The notes: a model not told the origin generated them from the sequence alone. Shown: positions 23,431 through 32,165, counted from the first letter of the stretch. The stretch: DNA of 32,219 nucleotides from Blastococcus sp. (GCA_025965795.1 JAOPWH010000152.1:1-32219); one strand, 5' to 3'. Translations and numbers: made by a program.

Positions 23431-26399
23431 GTCCTCGGCGCCCGAGGGGCGGATCGGGCGGCCCTCCGGGGCTCGGGCACCACGAGTCCCTGCCGGTGCG
23501 CGATCGAGGTGAGCTCGGCGCGCGTGTGCGCGTCCAGCTTCGCCAGGATGTTGGAGACGTGGCGCTCCACCGTCCGATGGCTGATGAACAGCTCGGCTCC
23601 GATCTGCCGGTCGGTACGACCACGGGCGAGGAGCGCGAGGACGTCGGACTCGCGGGTGCTCAGGTTGAAGCGTCCTGCGGGTGCGGGAGCGGCGTCCTCC
23701 AGCGGCAGACCGGCCCGGGCGGCGGTGCCTTCGACGGCGCGGAGAAGGTGCTGCGCACGGGCGGCGATGGAAGCGGCCCGCGCCGCGCGCAGCGCGTCTG
23801 TGGCCGCGGCGCGCCGGCGCTCGGCGAGCTGGCACTCCGCCTGGCGGAGGAGGGCGCAGCCCGCCTGATAGGCGTCGCCGAGCCGATGCCAGGCAGCCGC
23901 GGCGTCGGCCCAGGCCTGCGCCCCACCCTGCCGCGAGGTGCGCGCCTGCTCGGCGTGGGCGACCTCGAGTGCGGCGAGGGCCGGGGGCAGGAGGAAGTCG
24001 GGACGGGCCGTCGCGGCGTCGGCGCGCCGGACGAACTCCTCCGTGACCGCGATCAGGCGACGCTCCTCGGCGGTTCGCCGCTCGGCGTGTGCGGCGATCG
24101 CGCCGTCGGCGGCTGCGCCCGCGGCCACCGCGAGGACCGGGATCAGGAAGGCGGCGTCGCCGTCGGACCACGTCCGCGCGCACAGCTCCTCGGCGAGCAC
24201 CACCGCCGCCGACCAGTCGCCCTGCCAGCGCAGGGTCTCGAGCAGCGCCCAGTGGATGGGCAGGATCAGGTGGCCTGCGACGGAGGAACGGCCCAGCCGC
24301 CGTGCCCGCTCGAGTTCCCTGCGGGCCTCGACCAGGCGCCCACGCCGTAGGGCCAGAGCGCCCTGCATGCCATGCACCCGGACGGCGTCGATCCCTTCGG
24401 GATGCAGGACCGCCGCCTCCCGGAGCAGCGACTCCGCTTCGTCGGAACGGCCGAGGACGAGGAAGGCGTCCACCGCGTCGCAGCGGCACCAGACGCCCTT
24501 GCGACGCTGCAGCCCCAGCTGGTCCACGGTGGCGATCCCGTCCAGGGCCACCGCCAGGGCCTCGGGAAAACGGCCGGCGTCGAAGAGCACCGCATGCAGG
24601 TTCACCACGGCTCGCGCGATGTCGTCGACGTCGTCTGCCTCGTCCCGCGCGATCCGGGCGGCGGTGAGCAGCTCCTCGATGCCGCGTTCCACCTCGCCCA
24701 GGTGGGCCAGGGCCACGCCGAGGTTGTTCCGCGCGTGTCCCTCGGTCGGCCGCCCCTCCGGAACCTGGGCCGCCAGCCGGATCGCCCGTTCCGCCTCGGT
24801 ACGCGCTTCGTCGAAGCGGCCGGTCAGCATGAGCACCTGTGCGTAGCCGCTGACGATGGCCGCCTGCCAGCAGGTGACCGGGTCGGTGGGCACGAGCTCC
24901 ACGGCCCGCCGGCACTCCTCGCCGGCCCGTTCGCCCTCGGCGGCCATCCAGAGGTAGCGGCCGAGCCGCTCGTGCAGGTACGCGCGGTGGTGCGGCTCCT
25001 CTGGGTCCACGCAGGCGATGGCCTTCTGAGCCAGCTCGGCGGCCCGGTGGGCCGCTCCCGCCCGATGAGCGGTCTCCGCTGCGTGCCACAGCAGGCGGTA
25101 CCTGGACACGGGGAGGTCGTCGACGTCTTGGGACAGGGCGACGACCCGTTCGTAGTGGGCCAGTGCCTCGTCGAAGGCGAGCGTGTGCTCCGCCGCCCTG
25201 GCGGCCAGGTAGGACGCACGACGGCCTTCGGCCTGGTCTCCGGCCGCCAGCCAGTGGTGCGCGATCCGGCCCTCGAGGCCGTGCCGGCTCTCGGCGAGCG
25301 ACGGGTCCCCGGTCAGCAGCTCGGCCAGTCGGCGGTGCAGGCGCGCCCGCTCACCCGGCAGCAGGGCGGTGGCCACCGTCTCGTGGAGCAGCGCGTGGCG
25401 GAAGACGTACGCCGAACCATCGGGAACGAGGACGTGCGCGTCGACGGCGGGGGAGAGGGCTTCCTCCAGATCCGGCTCGTCGAGGCCGGCGACGCGCACC
25501 AGGAGACCGTGCTCGATCCGCCGTCCTGCGGCCGCTGCCGCGCGCACGACCCGGCGCGTCGGGCTCGGCAAGGCGTCGACGCGGGCCTCCAGCAGGTCGC
25601 GCACCGTGACGGGGACGACGCCGGCGGCGCCCAGCGCCACCAGCTCCTCGGCGAAGAACGGGTTCCCCTCCGCGCGGGCGTACACCTCGTCGAGCCGCGC
25701 CCGCGTCGGTGGGATGCCGACGATCCCGCTCAGCTGCAACGCCTGCTCGTCGCGCGTGAACGGGCGCAGCTCGATGCGATGGGCTCCAGCGGCGGCCAGC
25801 TGGGCGAGGAACAGCGGCACGGCACGTCGTTCGGCTGCCTCGTCGGTGCGGGCGGTGAGCAGCAGGAGCGTGCGGGGTGGCAGCCGGTGGGCGAGGAGTC
25901 CGAGCAGGTCCCGGGTTGCCCGGTCGGACCAGTGCAGGTCCTCGACCAGGAAGAGCAGTGGACGACGAGCGGCCAGACCCGTGATCAGGTTGCGCAGCGC
26001 CGCGTACAGCCGGCCGGCGCCGCCGCGGGTTCTGTCGGGTGGGCCGCTGTCCTCGGCGTCCGGGAGCAGGCGGGCCAGCTCGTCCCCCGTGGGCCCGCCG
26101 AGCGCGCGGACCTCCGCCGCACCGTGCCGCTGGGCGAGGTCGGAGAGCACGTCGACGAAGGGCGCGTACGGGAGCACGTCGGGGCCCACCTCGCTGCAGC
26201 TCCCGACGAGGAGTTCGACGTCCTCGGCGTCGCGCAGGAGCTCCCGCACCAGGCGGGTCTTCCCGAGGCCGGCCTCACCGGCGACGACGGCACATGCGCT
26301 GCCGCCGGCGAGGACGTTCCCGAGAACGTGCCGCAACTCGGTCAGCTCCTCGCCCCGCCCGATCAGGGCGGGGCTGGACACGCGGGTCAGGACCGCCAC
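23421..26399 (-). CDS. Large AAA-type ATPase regulator with C-terminal LuxR helix-turn-helix (LAL/MalT-like)
   Basis: This 992-residue protein has an N-terminal P-loop ATPase domain (GEAGLGKT at residues 41-48, Walker B LLFLVEDLHWSD with Glu153-Asp154), a long helical middle region (about 350-900) rich in Ala, Leu, Arg and Glu with TPR-like pairing (for example AYLHERLGRYLWMAAEGERA), and a LuxR-type DNA-binding domain at about 908-965 (LSTRESDVLALLARGRTDRQIG, then ISHRTVERHVSNILAKL). Such LAL-type activators respond to a ligand and use ATP as a switch. GTG start at 26399. A small DUF4242 protein is encoded just upstream on the same strand. The target genes and inducer are unknown. Confidence 0.9.
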   Translation of the reverse strand: MAVLTRVSSPALIGRGEELTELRHVLGNVLAGGSACAVVAGEAGLGKTRLVRELLRDAEDVELLVGSCSEVGPDVLPYAPFVDVLSDLAQRHGAAEVRALGGPTGDELARLLPDAEDSGPPDRTRGGAGRLYAALRNLITGLAARRPLLFLVEDLHWSDRATRDLLGLLAHRLPPRTLLLLTARTDEAAERRAVPLFLAQLAAAGAHRIELRPFTRDEQALQLSGIVGIPPTRARLDEVYARAEGNPFFAEELVALGAAGVVPVTVRDLLEARVDALPSPTRRVVRAAAAAGRRIEHGLLVRVAGLDEPDLEEALSPAVDAHVLVPDGSAYVFRHALLHETVATALLPGERARLHRRLAELLTGDPSLAESRHGLEGRIAHHWLAAGDQAEGRRASYLAARAAEHTLAFDEALAHYERVVALSQDVDDLPVSRYRLLWHAAETAHRAGAAHRAAELAQKAIACVDPEEPHHRAYLHERLGRYLWMAAEGERAGEECRRAVELVPTDPVTCWQAAIVSGYAQVLMLTGRFDEARTEAERAIRLAAQVPEGRPTEGHARNNLGVALAHLGEVERGIEELLTAARIARDEADDVDDIARAVVNLHAVLFDAGRFPEALAVALDGIATVDQLGLQRRKGVWCRCDAVDAFLVLGRSDEAESLLREAAVLHPEGIDAVRVHGMQGALALRRGRLVEARRELERARRLGRSSVAGHLILPIHWALLETLRWQGDWSAAVVLAEELCARTWSDGDAAFLIPVLAVAAGAAADGAIAAHAERRTAEERRLIAVTEEFVRRADAATARPDFLLPPALAALEVAHAEQARTSRQGGAQAWADAAAAWHRLGDAYQAGCALLRQAECQLAERRRAAATDALRAARAASIAARAQHLLRAVEGTAARAGLPLEDAAPAPAGRFNLSTRESDVLALLARGRTDRQIGAELFISHRTVERHVSNILAKLDAHTRAELTSIAHRQGLVVPEPRRAARSAPRAPRTTR

Positions 26400-26413
26400 G
26401 GCGCCTTACTATC

Positions 26414-26439
26414 CGCTGTCGCGCAGGGAAGCGACAGCG
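26414..26439 (-). promoter_or_regulatory. Perfect inverted repeat between DUF4242 and AAA/LuxR genes
   Basis: CGCTGTCGC at 26414-26422 and GCGACAGCG at 26431-26439 form a perfect 9-bp inverted repeat with an eight-base centre. It lies 15 bases before the AAA/LuxR start codon and 14 bases after the DUF4242 stop. It may be a terminator of the small gene, an attenuator, or an operator for autoregulation; the sequence does not decide. Confidence 0.45.
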
Positions 26440-26453
26440 TTATCCGTCGGCCG

Positions 26454-26705
26454 TCAGACCCCTTCCTGGACGGGGGTCAGCTCGTCGGCCACCAGTCCGT
26501 GCGCCTCGCGGTGCACGCGGGCGGCGGTCTCGGCGTCGGGGGCCTCGACCAGGCAGAAGACCTTGCCCGAGCCCTCGTCGAACCAGTACTGGCGGTAGTC
26601 GACCTCGTACTGCGGGCCGACCTCGAGGTCCAGCTTGTGTGCTCCGGCAACGGCCTCCGCGGTCAGCCCGTCGACCTTGTGGTGAACATCCATGAACAGA
26701 GGCAT
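26454..26705 (-). CDS. DUF4242 (SCO4226-like nickel-binding) protein
   Basis: This 83-residue ferredoxin-like-fold protein matches the DUF4242 group, whose member SCO4226 of Streptomyces coelicolor binds nickel. Visible features: MPLFMDVHHKVDGLTAE, QYEVDYRQYWFDEGSGKVFCL and APDAETAARVHREAHGLVA, with conserved histidines at DVHHKV and VHREAHG and a Cys in VFCLVEA. The ATG at 26705 has GGAGGGG six bases upstream. It is encoded just before the AAA/LuxR regulator on the same strand (54 bases apart), so it may be a sensor or partner of that regulator (inference). Confidence 0.85.
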   Translation of the reverse strand: MPLFMDVHHKVDGLTAEAVAGAHKLDLEVGPQYEVDYRQYWFDEGSGKVFCLVEAPDAETAARVHREAHGLVADELTPVQEGV

Positions 26706-26885
26706 CTGTGCCCCTCCTTCGGTATCGGATGAATCGACCCTGGACCGGGTTCCGGGCTCGGCGTTAGGTGAGACCACGTAGCCGGTCGTGCAGGTTCTCC
26801 GCGTCCTTGCTGCGAGGCCGGCCGGTTTCCACGCGCGGTCACCCGCGGCCGGCTCGACCTGCCGGTCCGGTGGCAGTGTGCGCGC

Positions 26886-27653
26886 ATGACAGTCCTGGAG
26901 AGTTTTCGTCTCGACGGCAAGGTCGCCGTCGTCACCGGAGGGAACCGCGGCCTGGGCCGTGCGTTCGCGGGCGCACTCGGTGAGGCGGGTGCCACCGTCG
27001 CGATCGTGGCGCGGAACGCCGCCGCGAGCAGCACGGTCGTGGAGGAGCTGACCGCGGCGGGCGTGCGGGCGAGCGCCTTCCGCGCCGACGTCGGCGACCG
27101 TGGATCCGTCGTCGCCGTCGCGCGGGAGATCGCCGATGAGCTGGGGCGGGTCGACGTGCTGGTCAACAACGCCGGCCTCTGCGTCCACCGACCGGCCCTC
27201 GAGGTGACCGAGGACGAGTGGAACGACGTCATGCGGGTCAACGTGAACGGCGTCTGGCACGGCTGCCAGGTGTTCGGCGAGCAGATGATCGCCGCGGGCG
27301 GAGGCGTGATCGTCAACATCGGCTCGATGTCCGGGCAGATCGTCAACCGGCCGCAGTGGCAGCCGGCCTACAACGCGTCGAAGGCCGCGGTGCACCACCT
27401 GACGAAGTCGCTGGCTGCCGAGTGGGCTCCGCACGGCGTCCGCGTCAACGCCGTCGCGCCGGGCTACGTCCGCACCGAGATGACGCCCATCGACCAGCCG
27501 GAGTTCAGGCGGCACTGGGTCGACGACGCGCCCCAGCAGCGCGCCGCCGACCCGGAGGAGATCGCGCCCGCGGTGCTGTTCCTGGCCAGTCCGGCGTCGT
27601 CGTTCATGACCGGCTCGGTGCTGGTCATCGACGGCGGTTACACGGTGTTCTGA
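26886..27653 (+). CDS. Short-chain dehydrogenase/reductase (SDR)
   Basis: This 255-residue NAD(P)-dependent oxidoreductase has the classical SDR pattern: TGGNRGLG at residues 17-24, NNAG (in DVLVNNAGLCVH), the Ser of NIGSMSG, catalytic YNASK with Tyr162 and Lys166, VNAVAPGYVRTEM and the C-terminal SSFMTGSVLVIDGGYTVF. The QWQP stretch before YNASK resembles polyol or gluconate 5-dehydrogenase-like members, but the substrate cannot be named. The ATG at 26886 has no clear Shine-Dalgarno. Divergent from the DUF4242 gene (180 bases between starts). Confidence 0.9.
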   Translation: MTVLESFRLDGKVAVVTGGNRGLGRAFAGALGEAGATVAIVARNAAASSTVVEELTAAGVRASAFRADVGDRGSVVAVAREIADELGRVDVLVNNAGLCVHRPALEVTEDEWNDVMRVNVNGVWHGCQVFGEQMIAAGGGVIVNIGSMSGQIVNRPQWQPAYNASKAAVHHLTKSLAAEWAPHGVRVNAVAPGYVRTEMTPIDQPEFRRHWVDDAPQQRAADPEEIAPAVLFLASPASSFMTGSVLVIDGGYTVF

Positions 27654-27834
27654 GCACCTGCCGTCGACCCGTACCGCCCAGCGGAACGAGCGCGGCGGGT
27701 TCTGGGACCGGGCGGAAGTGCCCCGGCGAGCGGGACCTCTGGACGCGTCCGACGCGAGTGACCGTGCGCGAAGGTGGGGGCGACCGGAGCCGTCGGCGGC
27801 TCGCGTGTGACACGACCGAGGGGTGGGACGACTG

Positions 27835-28101
27835 ATGATGTTCTGGACCGATCATGACGTGACCGGCTGGGGCTGGGTGACGATGGCGATCGGCATGGTG
27901 GTCTTCTGGGGACTGTTGATCACCGTGGCCGTCGCGCTCCTGCGCGGACTGAACCGACCGGGTGACCGGGGGTACGGGGCCCGCACCTCGCCGCAGCAAC
28001 TGCTGGGCGAGCGATTCGCTCGTGGGGAGATCGACGAAGAGGAGTACCGGCGCCGCCTCGCCACGCTGACCGGCTCCGATCGGGTCGCCCCCGCGCCGTG
28101 A
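27835..28101 (+). CDS. Small SHOCT-domain membrane protein
   Basis: This 88-residue protein has one membrane segment (WVTMAIGMVVFWGLLITVAVALL, residues about 14-36) followed by a short linker and a C-terminal SHOCT domain (LLGERFARGEIDEEEYRRRL), a common short C-terminal helix pair of unknown role. The ATG at 27835 has GAGGGG upstream; a GTG 12 bases earlier lacks a site. It opens the copper-type cluster that follows. Such SHOCT proteins are often seen next to metal transport and DUF305 genes, so a link is plausible but not shown. Confidence 0.75.
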   Translation: MMFWTDHDVTGWGWVTMAIGMVVFWGLLITVAVALLRGLNRPGDRGYGARTSPQQLLGERFARGEIDEEEYRRRLATLTGSDRVAPAP

Positions 28102-28178
28102 CGCCACAGCGGCCACCGGCCGACCGTCGGGCCTCGCGCGGGCCCGCCCCGGCCCGCAGCGGCGGCCTCCGTCCCGGC

Positions 28179-28193
28179 TGCCCCGGCGGGGCA
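28179..28193 (+). terminator. Compact hairpin after the SHOCT gene
   Basis: TGCCCCG and CGGGGCA flank a single G (28179-28193), giving a six-pair stem with a three-base loop between the SHOCT gene and the ATPase promoter. Confidence 0.35.
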
Positions 28194-28211
28194 CCTCGAC
28201 TGGGGGGCGAA

Positions 28212-28231
28212 ATACCCCCACCGGGTATAAG
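28212..28231 (+). promoter_or_regulatory. CsoR-like copper operator overlapping a -10 box
   Basis: ATACCCCCACCGGGTAT at 28212-28228 is an inverted repeat (ATACCC and GGGTAT around CCACC), the form of CsoR-family operators, which are released when the repressor binds Cu(I). It overlaps TATAAG at 28226-28231, a likely -10 box, so a bound repressor would block transcription of the ATPase gene (start 28274). No csoR gene is in the window. Confidence 0.6.
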
Positions 28232-28273
28232 GTCATGGACGGCACGCGGGGGTGAACCGGACGAGGAGTGATC

Positions 28274-30712
28274 ATGTCGGGTCAGCGGCGGACGGTCGTG
28301 CTCGAAGTCGGCGGGGTGCGCGGCGCCCTGGAGAAGGCCGTCATCCAGAAGATGCTCGGCCGCCGCCCGGGTGTGTCGCACGTCGACGCGAACCCGGTGG
28401 GTCAGACGGTCAAGGTCACCTATGACCCGCAGCAGACCTCGGTGGCACAGCTGACCGAATGGGTCCGCGACTGCGGCTATCACTGCGCCGGGCAGTCGGT
28501 GCCCCGGCACGTCTGCGACCCGGCGGCCGAGCCGCGCGACCACGGCACGACGGCCGCACACGACGGCCACCTGGTGGCCGGAGTGGCAGCGGGGGCCCTG
28601 CACGAGCACCCGGACGATGAGGGCCGGCACGCCGGAACGACCGCGCAGGACGCGATGGGCCACGGCGGACACCACGGCGGGATGTCGATGGACGACATGG
28701 CGCGGGACATGCGCAACCGGTTCCTGGTCGCGGCCGTTCTGTCGGTTCCGATCCTGCTCTGGTCGCCGATCGGCCGTGACGTGGTCGGCTTCACCGTGGC
28801 GGCGCCGTTCGCCCTGAGGGATGACGTCTTCTCGCTGATCCTTTCGCTGCCGGTCGTCTTCTACAGCGCCTGGATCTTCTTCGACGGCGCGTGGCGGGCA
28901 GTGCGAGCACGCACGCTGGACATGATGGTGCTGGTAGCCGTCGCGGTGGGTGCGGGCTGGATCTACAGCCTGGTGATCACTCTGACCGGCGGGGGCGAGG
29001 TGTTCTACGAGGCCGCGACCGTGCTGACGGCGTTCGTGCTGCTCGGCCACTGGTTCGAGATGCGTGCCCGCGGCGGAGCGAACGATGCCATTCGCACCCT
29101 GCTGGAACTCGCGCCGCCCCGCGCGCTGGTGCTGCGTGACGGGCAGCCGGTCGAGGTGCCGACGGCCCAGGTCGTCGTCGGCGACCTGCTGCTGATCCGA
29201 CCGGGCGCGAAGGTCCCGGTGGACGGGGTGGTCGAGGACGGCGACTCCGAGGTCGACGAGTCGATGGTCACCGGGGAGAGCCTGCCGGTGCACAAGGCCG
29301 TCGGCGCCGAGGTCATCGGCGCCTCGGTGAACACCACCGGCACGCTGCGCGTGCGGGCGACGAGGGTCGGCGCGGACACCGCGCTCGCCCAGATCGTCAA
29401 GCTGGTCCAGGAGGCGCAGGCCTCCAAGGCGCCCGGGCAGCGGCTGGCCGACCGGGCCGCGTTCTGGCTGGTCCTCGTCGCCCTCGCCGGTGGCGGCCTG
29501 ACCTTGATCGTCTGGTTGCTGGCCGGGGCGTCGTTCGCCACCGCGATGCTGTTCGCGATCACCGTGGTCGTGGTGACCTGCCCCGACGCACTCGGTCTGG
29601 CCACCCCGACCGCGATCATGGTCGGAACCGGCCTGGGGGCGCAGCGGGGCGTGCTGTTCAAGAACGCGACCGCCCTGGAGACGTCGGCCCGCATCGACAC
29701 CGTGGTGATGGACAAGACCGGCACGTTGACCAAGGGGGAGCCGGAGGTCACCGACTTCCTGGTCGAGGGGATGGAGGCCGTCGACGTCCTGGCGCTCGCG
29801 GCCGCAGTGGAGCGGGAATCCGAGCACCCGTTGGCCGCCGCGGTTGCCCGTCACGCCACTGACCAAGGGGTTGCGGCGCTCACCGCCGAGGGGTTCCGCA
29901 ACGTCCCGGGCCATGGCGCCGGGGCCACCGTCGCCGGCCGCCGCGTGCTGGTCGGCAACGCCACGCTGATGGCCGACGAGGGCGTCGAGATGGGGGCACT
30001 TGCTGCCCGGCGGAACGAGCTCGCGGGCAGTGGCCGCACCGCGGTGATGGTCGCCGTCGACGGCCGCGCCGTGGCGGTGATCGGGCTGGCCGACGCCGTC
30101 CGCGAGACTTCCGCGACCGCCGTGGCCGCCCTGCGCAAGGCAGGCGTCGAGGTCGTGATGCTCAGCGGCGACAACGAGGCCACCGCCCGGCGCATCGCCG
30201 GGCAACTAGGTATCGACACCGTCATCGCCGAGGTCCTTCCGGTCGACAAGGCGACCGAGATCATCGAGCTGCAGCGGGCGGGCAGGCGGGTCGCGATGGT
30301 CGGGGACGGCGTGAACGACGCACCCGCACTGGCCGCCGCCGATCTGGGCATCGCGATCGGTGCGGGAACCGATGTGGCGATCGAGACCGCTGATGTCGTA
30401 CTCATGCGGTCGGACCCGCTCGACGTCCCCGTCGCCCTGGCCATCGGACGCGGAACGTTGCGCAAGATGCGGCAGAACCTCGGGTGGGCGATCGGCTACA
30501 ACGCGATCGCCCTGCCGATCGCGGCCGGGGTGTTCCAGCCCGCCTTCGACCTCGTGCTCCGCCCCGAGATCGCCGCGCTGTCGATGTCGGGCTCCAGCTT
30601 CCTGGTTGCGGTCAACGCCCTGCTGCTCAAGCGGCTGCGACTTCCCGCCGCCCCCGAGGCGCCCGCGCCCCGGGCTGCCGCGGTACCGGAGCCGGAGCCG
30701 GTGTCACGCTGA
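28274..30712 (+). CDS. Heavy-metal (copper-type, CopB-like) P1B-type ATPase with CPD motif
   Basis: This 812-residue pump uses ATP to export a heavy metal ion, probably copper. Order: degenerate HMA-like domain (residues about 5-72) without the usual CxxC; a His-rich linker (about 80-140, including GHGGHHGGM), as in CopB pumps; transmembrane helices; TGES at 333-336; the membrane motif [10 protein letters not shown] with Cys436-Pro437-Asp438 in place of CPC or CPH; phosphorylation DKTGT with Asp480; HP at 518-519; GDGVND at 677-682. The last helices have YN and [15 protein letters not shown]. The His-rich linker, absent CxxC and operator support a copper role; metal preference is inferred. 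ATG at 28274 with GAGGAG upstream. Confidence 0.92.
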   Translation: MSGQRRTVVLEVGGVRGALEKAVIQKMLGRRPGVSHVDANPVGQTVKVTYDPQQTSVAQLTEWVRDCGYHCAGQSVPRHVCDPAAEPRDHGTTAAHDGHLVAGVAAGALHEHPDDEGRHAGTTAQDAMGHGGHHGGMSMDDMARDMRNRFLVAAVLSVPILLWSPIGRDVVGFTVAAPFALRDDVFSLILSLPVVFYSAWIFFDGAWRAVRARTLDMMVLVAVAVGAGWIYSLVITLTGGGEVFYEAATVLTAFVLLGHWFEMRARGGANDAIRTLLELAPPRALVLRDGQPVEVPTAQVVVGDLLLIRPGAKVPVDGVVEDGDSEVDESMVTGESLPVHKAVGAEVIGASVNTTGTLRVRATRVGADTALAQIVKLVQEAQASKAPGQRLADRAAFWLVLVALAGGGLTLIVWLLAGASFATAMLFAITVVVVTCPDALGLATPTAIMVGTGLGAQRGVLFKNATALETSARIDTVVMDKTGTLTKGEPEVTDFLVEGMEAVDVLALAAAVERESEHPLAAAVARHATDQGVAALTAEGFRNVPGHGAGATVAGRRVLVGNATLMADEGVEMGALAARRNELAGSGRTAVMVAVDGRAVAVIGLADAVRETSATAVAALRKAGVEVVMLSGDNEATARRIAGQLGIDTVIAEVLPVDKATEIIELQRAGRRVAMVGDGVNDAPALAAADLGIAIGAGTDVAIETADVVLMRSDPLDVPVALAIGRGTLRKMRQNLGWAIGYNAIALPIAAGVFQPAFDLVLRPEIAALSMSGSSFLVAVNALLLKRLRLPAAPEAPAPRAAAVPEPEPVSR

Positions 30713-30786
30713 GGGTGCGAGTGTCACCACGCCCGTCCTGGTGTGCGCCGCCGAGCCTCGTAGCCTGGATGACCAGGGGGTGGCTG

Positions 30787-31248
30787 ATGGTGGCACGAGT
30801 GTCGACGGTGCTGCTGGCGCTCGCCGCCGTCTTCGCCCTGCACGGCGTGCAGTGCGGGAACGCCGCCGACCGTGCCGGGCATGCCGCCGACCACGCCGTG
30901 GAGACGTACCCCCTGGCGATGACCGAGTTCACGCCCGGTCACGCCCATGGCAACGCCACGGCCGGGCCGACGCTCCCTGATCGCATCGGCGGCGACGCCG
31001 ACTCCGGGCCCGTCGCACCGGCGGTCGCCGCGGCCGGGCACGGCGGCGCACCGCAGAACGCGCCCGCCCACCTGTGGACGGTGTGCCTGGCCGTGCTCGC
31101 CGCCGCCATCGCCGTCCTGCTGGTCTTGCTCGCCCCCCGCGTGGTGCACCGGACCGCACCTGTCATGCGGTGCGCCCGCGCCTCGTTCGGCTCACTGGCA
31201 CCGCTGCGACCACCGGACCTCTCCGCCCTCTGCCTGCTCCGGATCTAG
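30787..31248 (+). CDS. DUF6153-like small membrane protein
   Basis: This 153-residue protein has an N-terminal hydrophobic leader (MVARVSTVLLALAAVFALHG), a His-rich extracytoplasmic middle (ADRAGHAADHAVE, GHAHGNA, AAAGHGGAPQNAPAH), a second hydrophobic segment (WTVCLAVLAAAIAVLLVLL) and a short C-terminal tail ending LCLLRI. That layout is as I recall for DUF6153 proteins, found near copper genes; the family name is a moderate call. The ATG at 30787 has AGGGGG upstream; an ATG six codons earlier is possible. Histidines suggest metal binding. It follows the ATPase by 74 bases. Confidence 0.65.
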   Translation: MVARVSTVLLALAAVFALHGVQCGNAADRAGHAADHAVETYPLAMTEFTPGHAHGNATAGPTLPDRIGGDADSGPVAPAVAAAGHGGAPQNAPAHLWTVCLAVLAAAIAVLLVLLAPRVVHRTAPVMRCARASFGSLAPLRPPDLSALCLLRI

Positions 31249-31268
31249 GCCGACCGCTCGACCGCCCC

Positions 31269-31287
31269 ACCCAGCACCCGGCTGGGT
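31269..31287 (+). terminator. Hairpin between the DUF6153-like and DUF305 genes
   Basis: ACCCAGC at 31269-31275 and GCTGGGT at 31281-31287 form a 7-bp stem with a five-base loop. It could end part of the upstream transcript or slow read-through into the DUF305 gene, which has its own ribosome binding site. Confidence 0.45.
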
Positions 31288-31341
31288 CCGGCGGCGGTCC
31301 GCTGCACGCCTTCGATCCCACCCAGTCAGGAGAAGCACGAC

Positions 31342-31965
31342 ATGATCCGCACAACCGCAGGCCTCTCCGGCCTCGCCGGGGCCCTCGTCGCAGGCGCGCT
31401 GTTGCTGGCCGGCTGCGCCGACGACAGCTCCGAAGCCGCGCACAACGGCCCGATGACGGGCCACAGCAGCCCCTCGGACAGCGCCCCCGGCAGCGGGGAG
31501 CGCACCGTCGGCGACGCCGACGTCGCGTTCACCCGCGACATGGTCCCGCACCACCAGCAGGCCATTCAGATGGCGCGGCTGGCCGAGGGACGGGCCGAGG
31601 ACCCTCGTGTCCTCGACCTCGCCGGCCGTATCGAGGCAGCCCAAGGGCCGGAGATCGAGACGATGTCCGGCTGGCTCGAGGAGTGGAACGCCGACACCGG
31701 TCACATGGACGACGGGATGGGCGGCATGGGCGGGACGATGTCCGAGAAGGACATGCACGCCCTGATGAACGCCGCCGGCGCCGAGTTCGACCAACTGTTC
31801 CTCGAGCAGATGATCACCCACCACAAGGGTGCGGTCGAAATGGCCGAGGCCGAGATCGCGGACGGGCAGAAGGCTGACGTGATCGCGCTGGCCGAGGCCA
31901 TCCGTGACAGCCAGACCGCGGAGATCGCCGAGATGGAGAAGCTGCTCACCGAGCTCGACGGCTGA
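31342..31965 (+). CDS. DUF305 lipoprotein, His/Met-rich, probable copper-binding
   Basis: This 207-residue protein has a lipobox LLLAGC with Cys25, so it is anchored outside the membrane. Residues about 60-205 form the DUF305 (ferritin-like four-helix) domain with two HH motifs: DMVPHHQQAIQMA and QMITHHKGAVEMA. A Met-rich stretch (HMDDGMGGMGGTMSEKDMHALM) lies between them. DUF305 proteins are associated with copper and other metal stress; a periplasmic metal-binding role is likely (family and context). ATG at 31342 with AGGAGA upstream. It follows the DUF6153-like gene and ends before tRNA-His. Confidence 0.9.
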   Translation: MIRTTAGLSGLAGALVAGALLLAGCADDSSEAAHNGPMTGHSSPSDSAPGSGERTVGDADVAFTRDMVPHHQQAIQMARLAEGRAEDPRVLDLAGRIEAAQGPEIETMSGWLEEWNADTGHMDDGMGGMGGTMSEKDMHALMNAAGAEFDQLFLEQMITHHKGAVEMAEAEIADGQKADVIALAEAIRDSQTAEIAEMEKLLTELDG

Positions 31966-32012
31966 CGCGCCGGCACACCGCGGGGCGCAGTAGCAGCCTC
32001 GGGCACGAGAGA

Positions 32013-32040
32013 GGCCCTGGTCAGCGCGCTGACCCGGGCC
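32013..32040. terminator. Bidirectional terminator between DUF305 and tRNA-His
   Basis: GGCCC...GGGCC at the outside and a perfect 16-base palindrome GGTCAGCGCGCTGACC at 32019-32034 inside make a long stem, broken by one mismatch. It is downstream of both the DUF305 gene (rightward) and tRNA-His (leftward) and can end both transcripts. Confidence 0.65.
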
Positions 32041-32048
32041 ACACTCCA

Positions 32049-32124
32049 TGGGGTGAGTGACGGGGCTCGAACCCGCGACACCCAGGATCACAACCTGGTG
32101 CTCTACCGACTGAGCGACACCCAC
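32049..32124 (-). tRNA. tRNA-His(GTG) with encoded CCA
   Basis: A full cloverleaf: acceptor GTGGGTG with CACTCAC (one G-T pair), D-arm GCTCAGTCGGTAGAGC, anticodon stem-loop CCAGG-TTGTGAT-CCTGG giving anticodon GTG (decodes CAC/CAU), and T-arm GCGGGTTCGAGCCCCGT-like. The discriminator is C, and a G directly before position 1 (32125) can serve as G-1, both identity features of tRNA-His. CCA is encoded at 32051-32049. Preceded by the shared TATCGT promoter element. Confidence 0.95.
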
Positions 32125-32159
32125 CATGTCCCGAGCCCGCGAACCTGGGAACCGGCGCA

Positions 32160-32165
32160 ACGATA
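32160..32165 (-). promoter_or_regulatory. -10 box of tRNA-His
   Basis: TATCGT on the minus strand lies 35 bases before the first base of the tRNA, inside GGTATCGTTGC (32157-32167). The same sequence precedes tRNA-Lys at 18319-18329. No consensus -35 box was recognised. Confidence 0.4.

Noticed and set aside
24372-26732. Long open frame on the plus strand antisense to the AAA/LuxR gene
   Set aside because: Low-complexity, Gly/Arg/Val/Gln-rich translation without domains; the sense strand codes a clear two-domain regulator.
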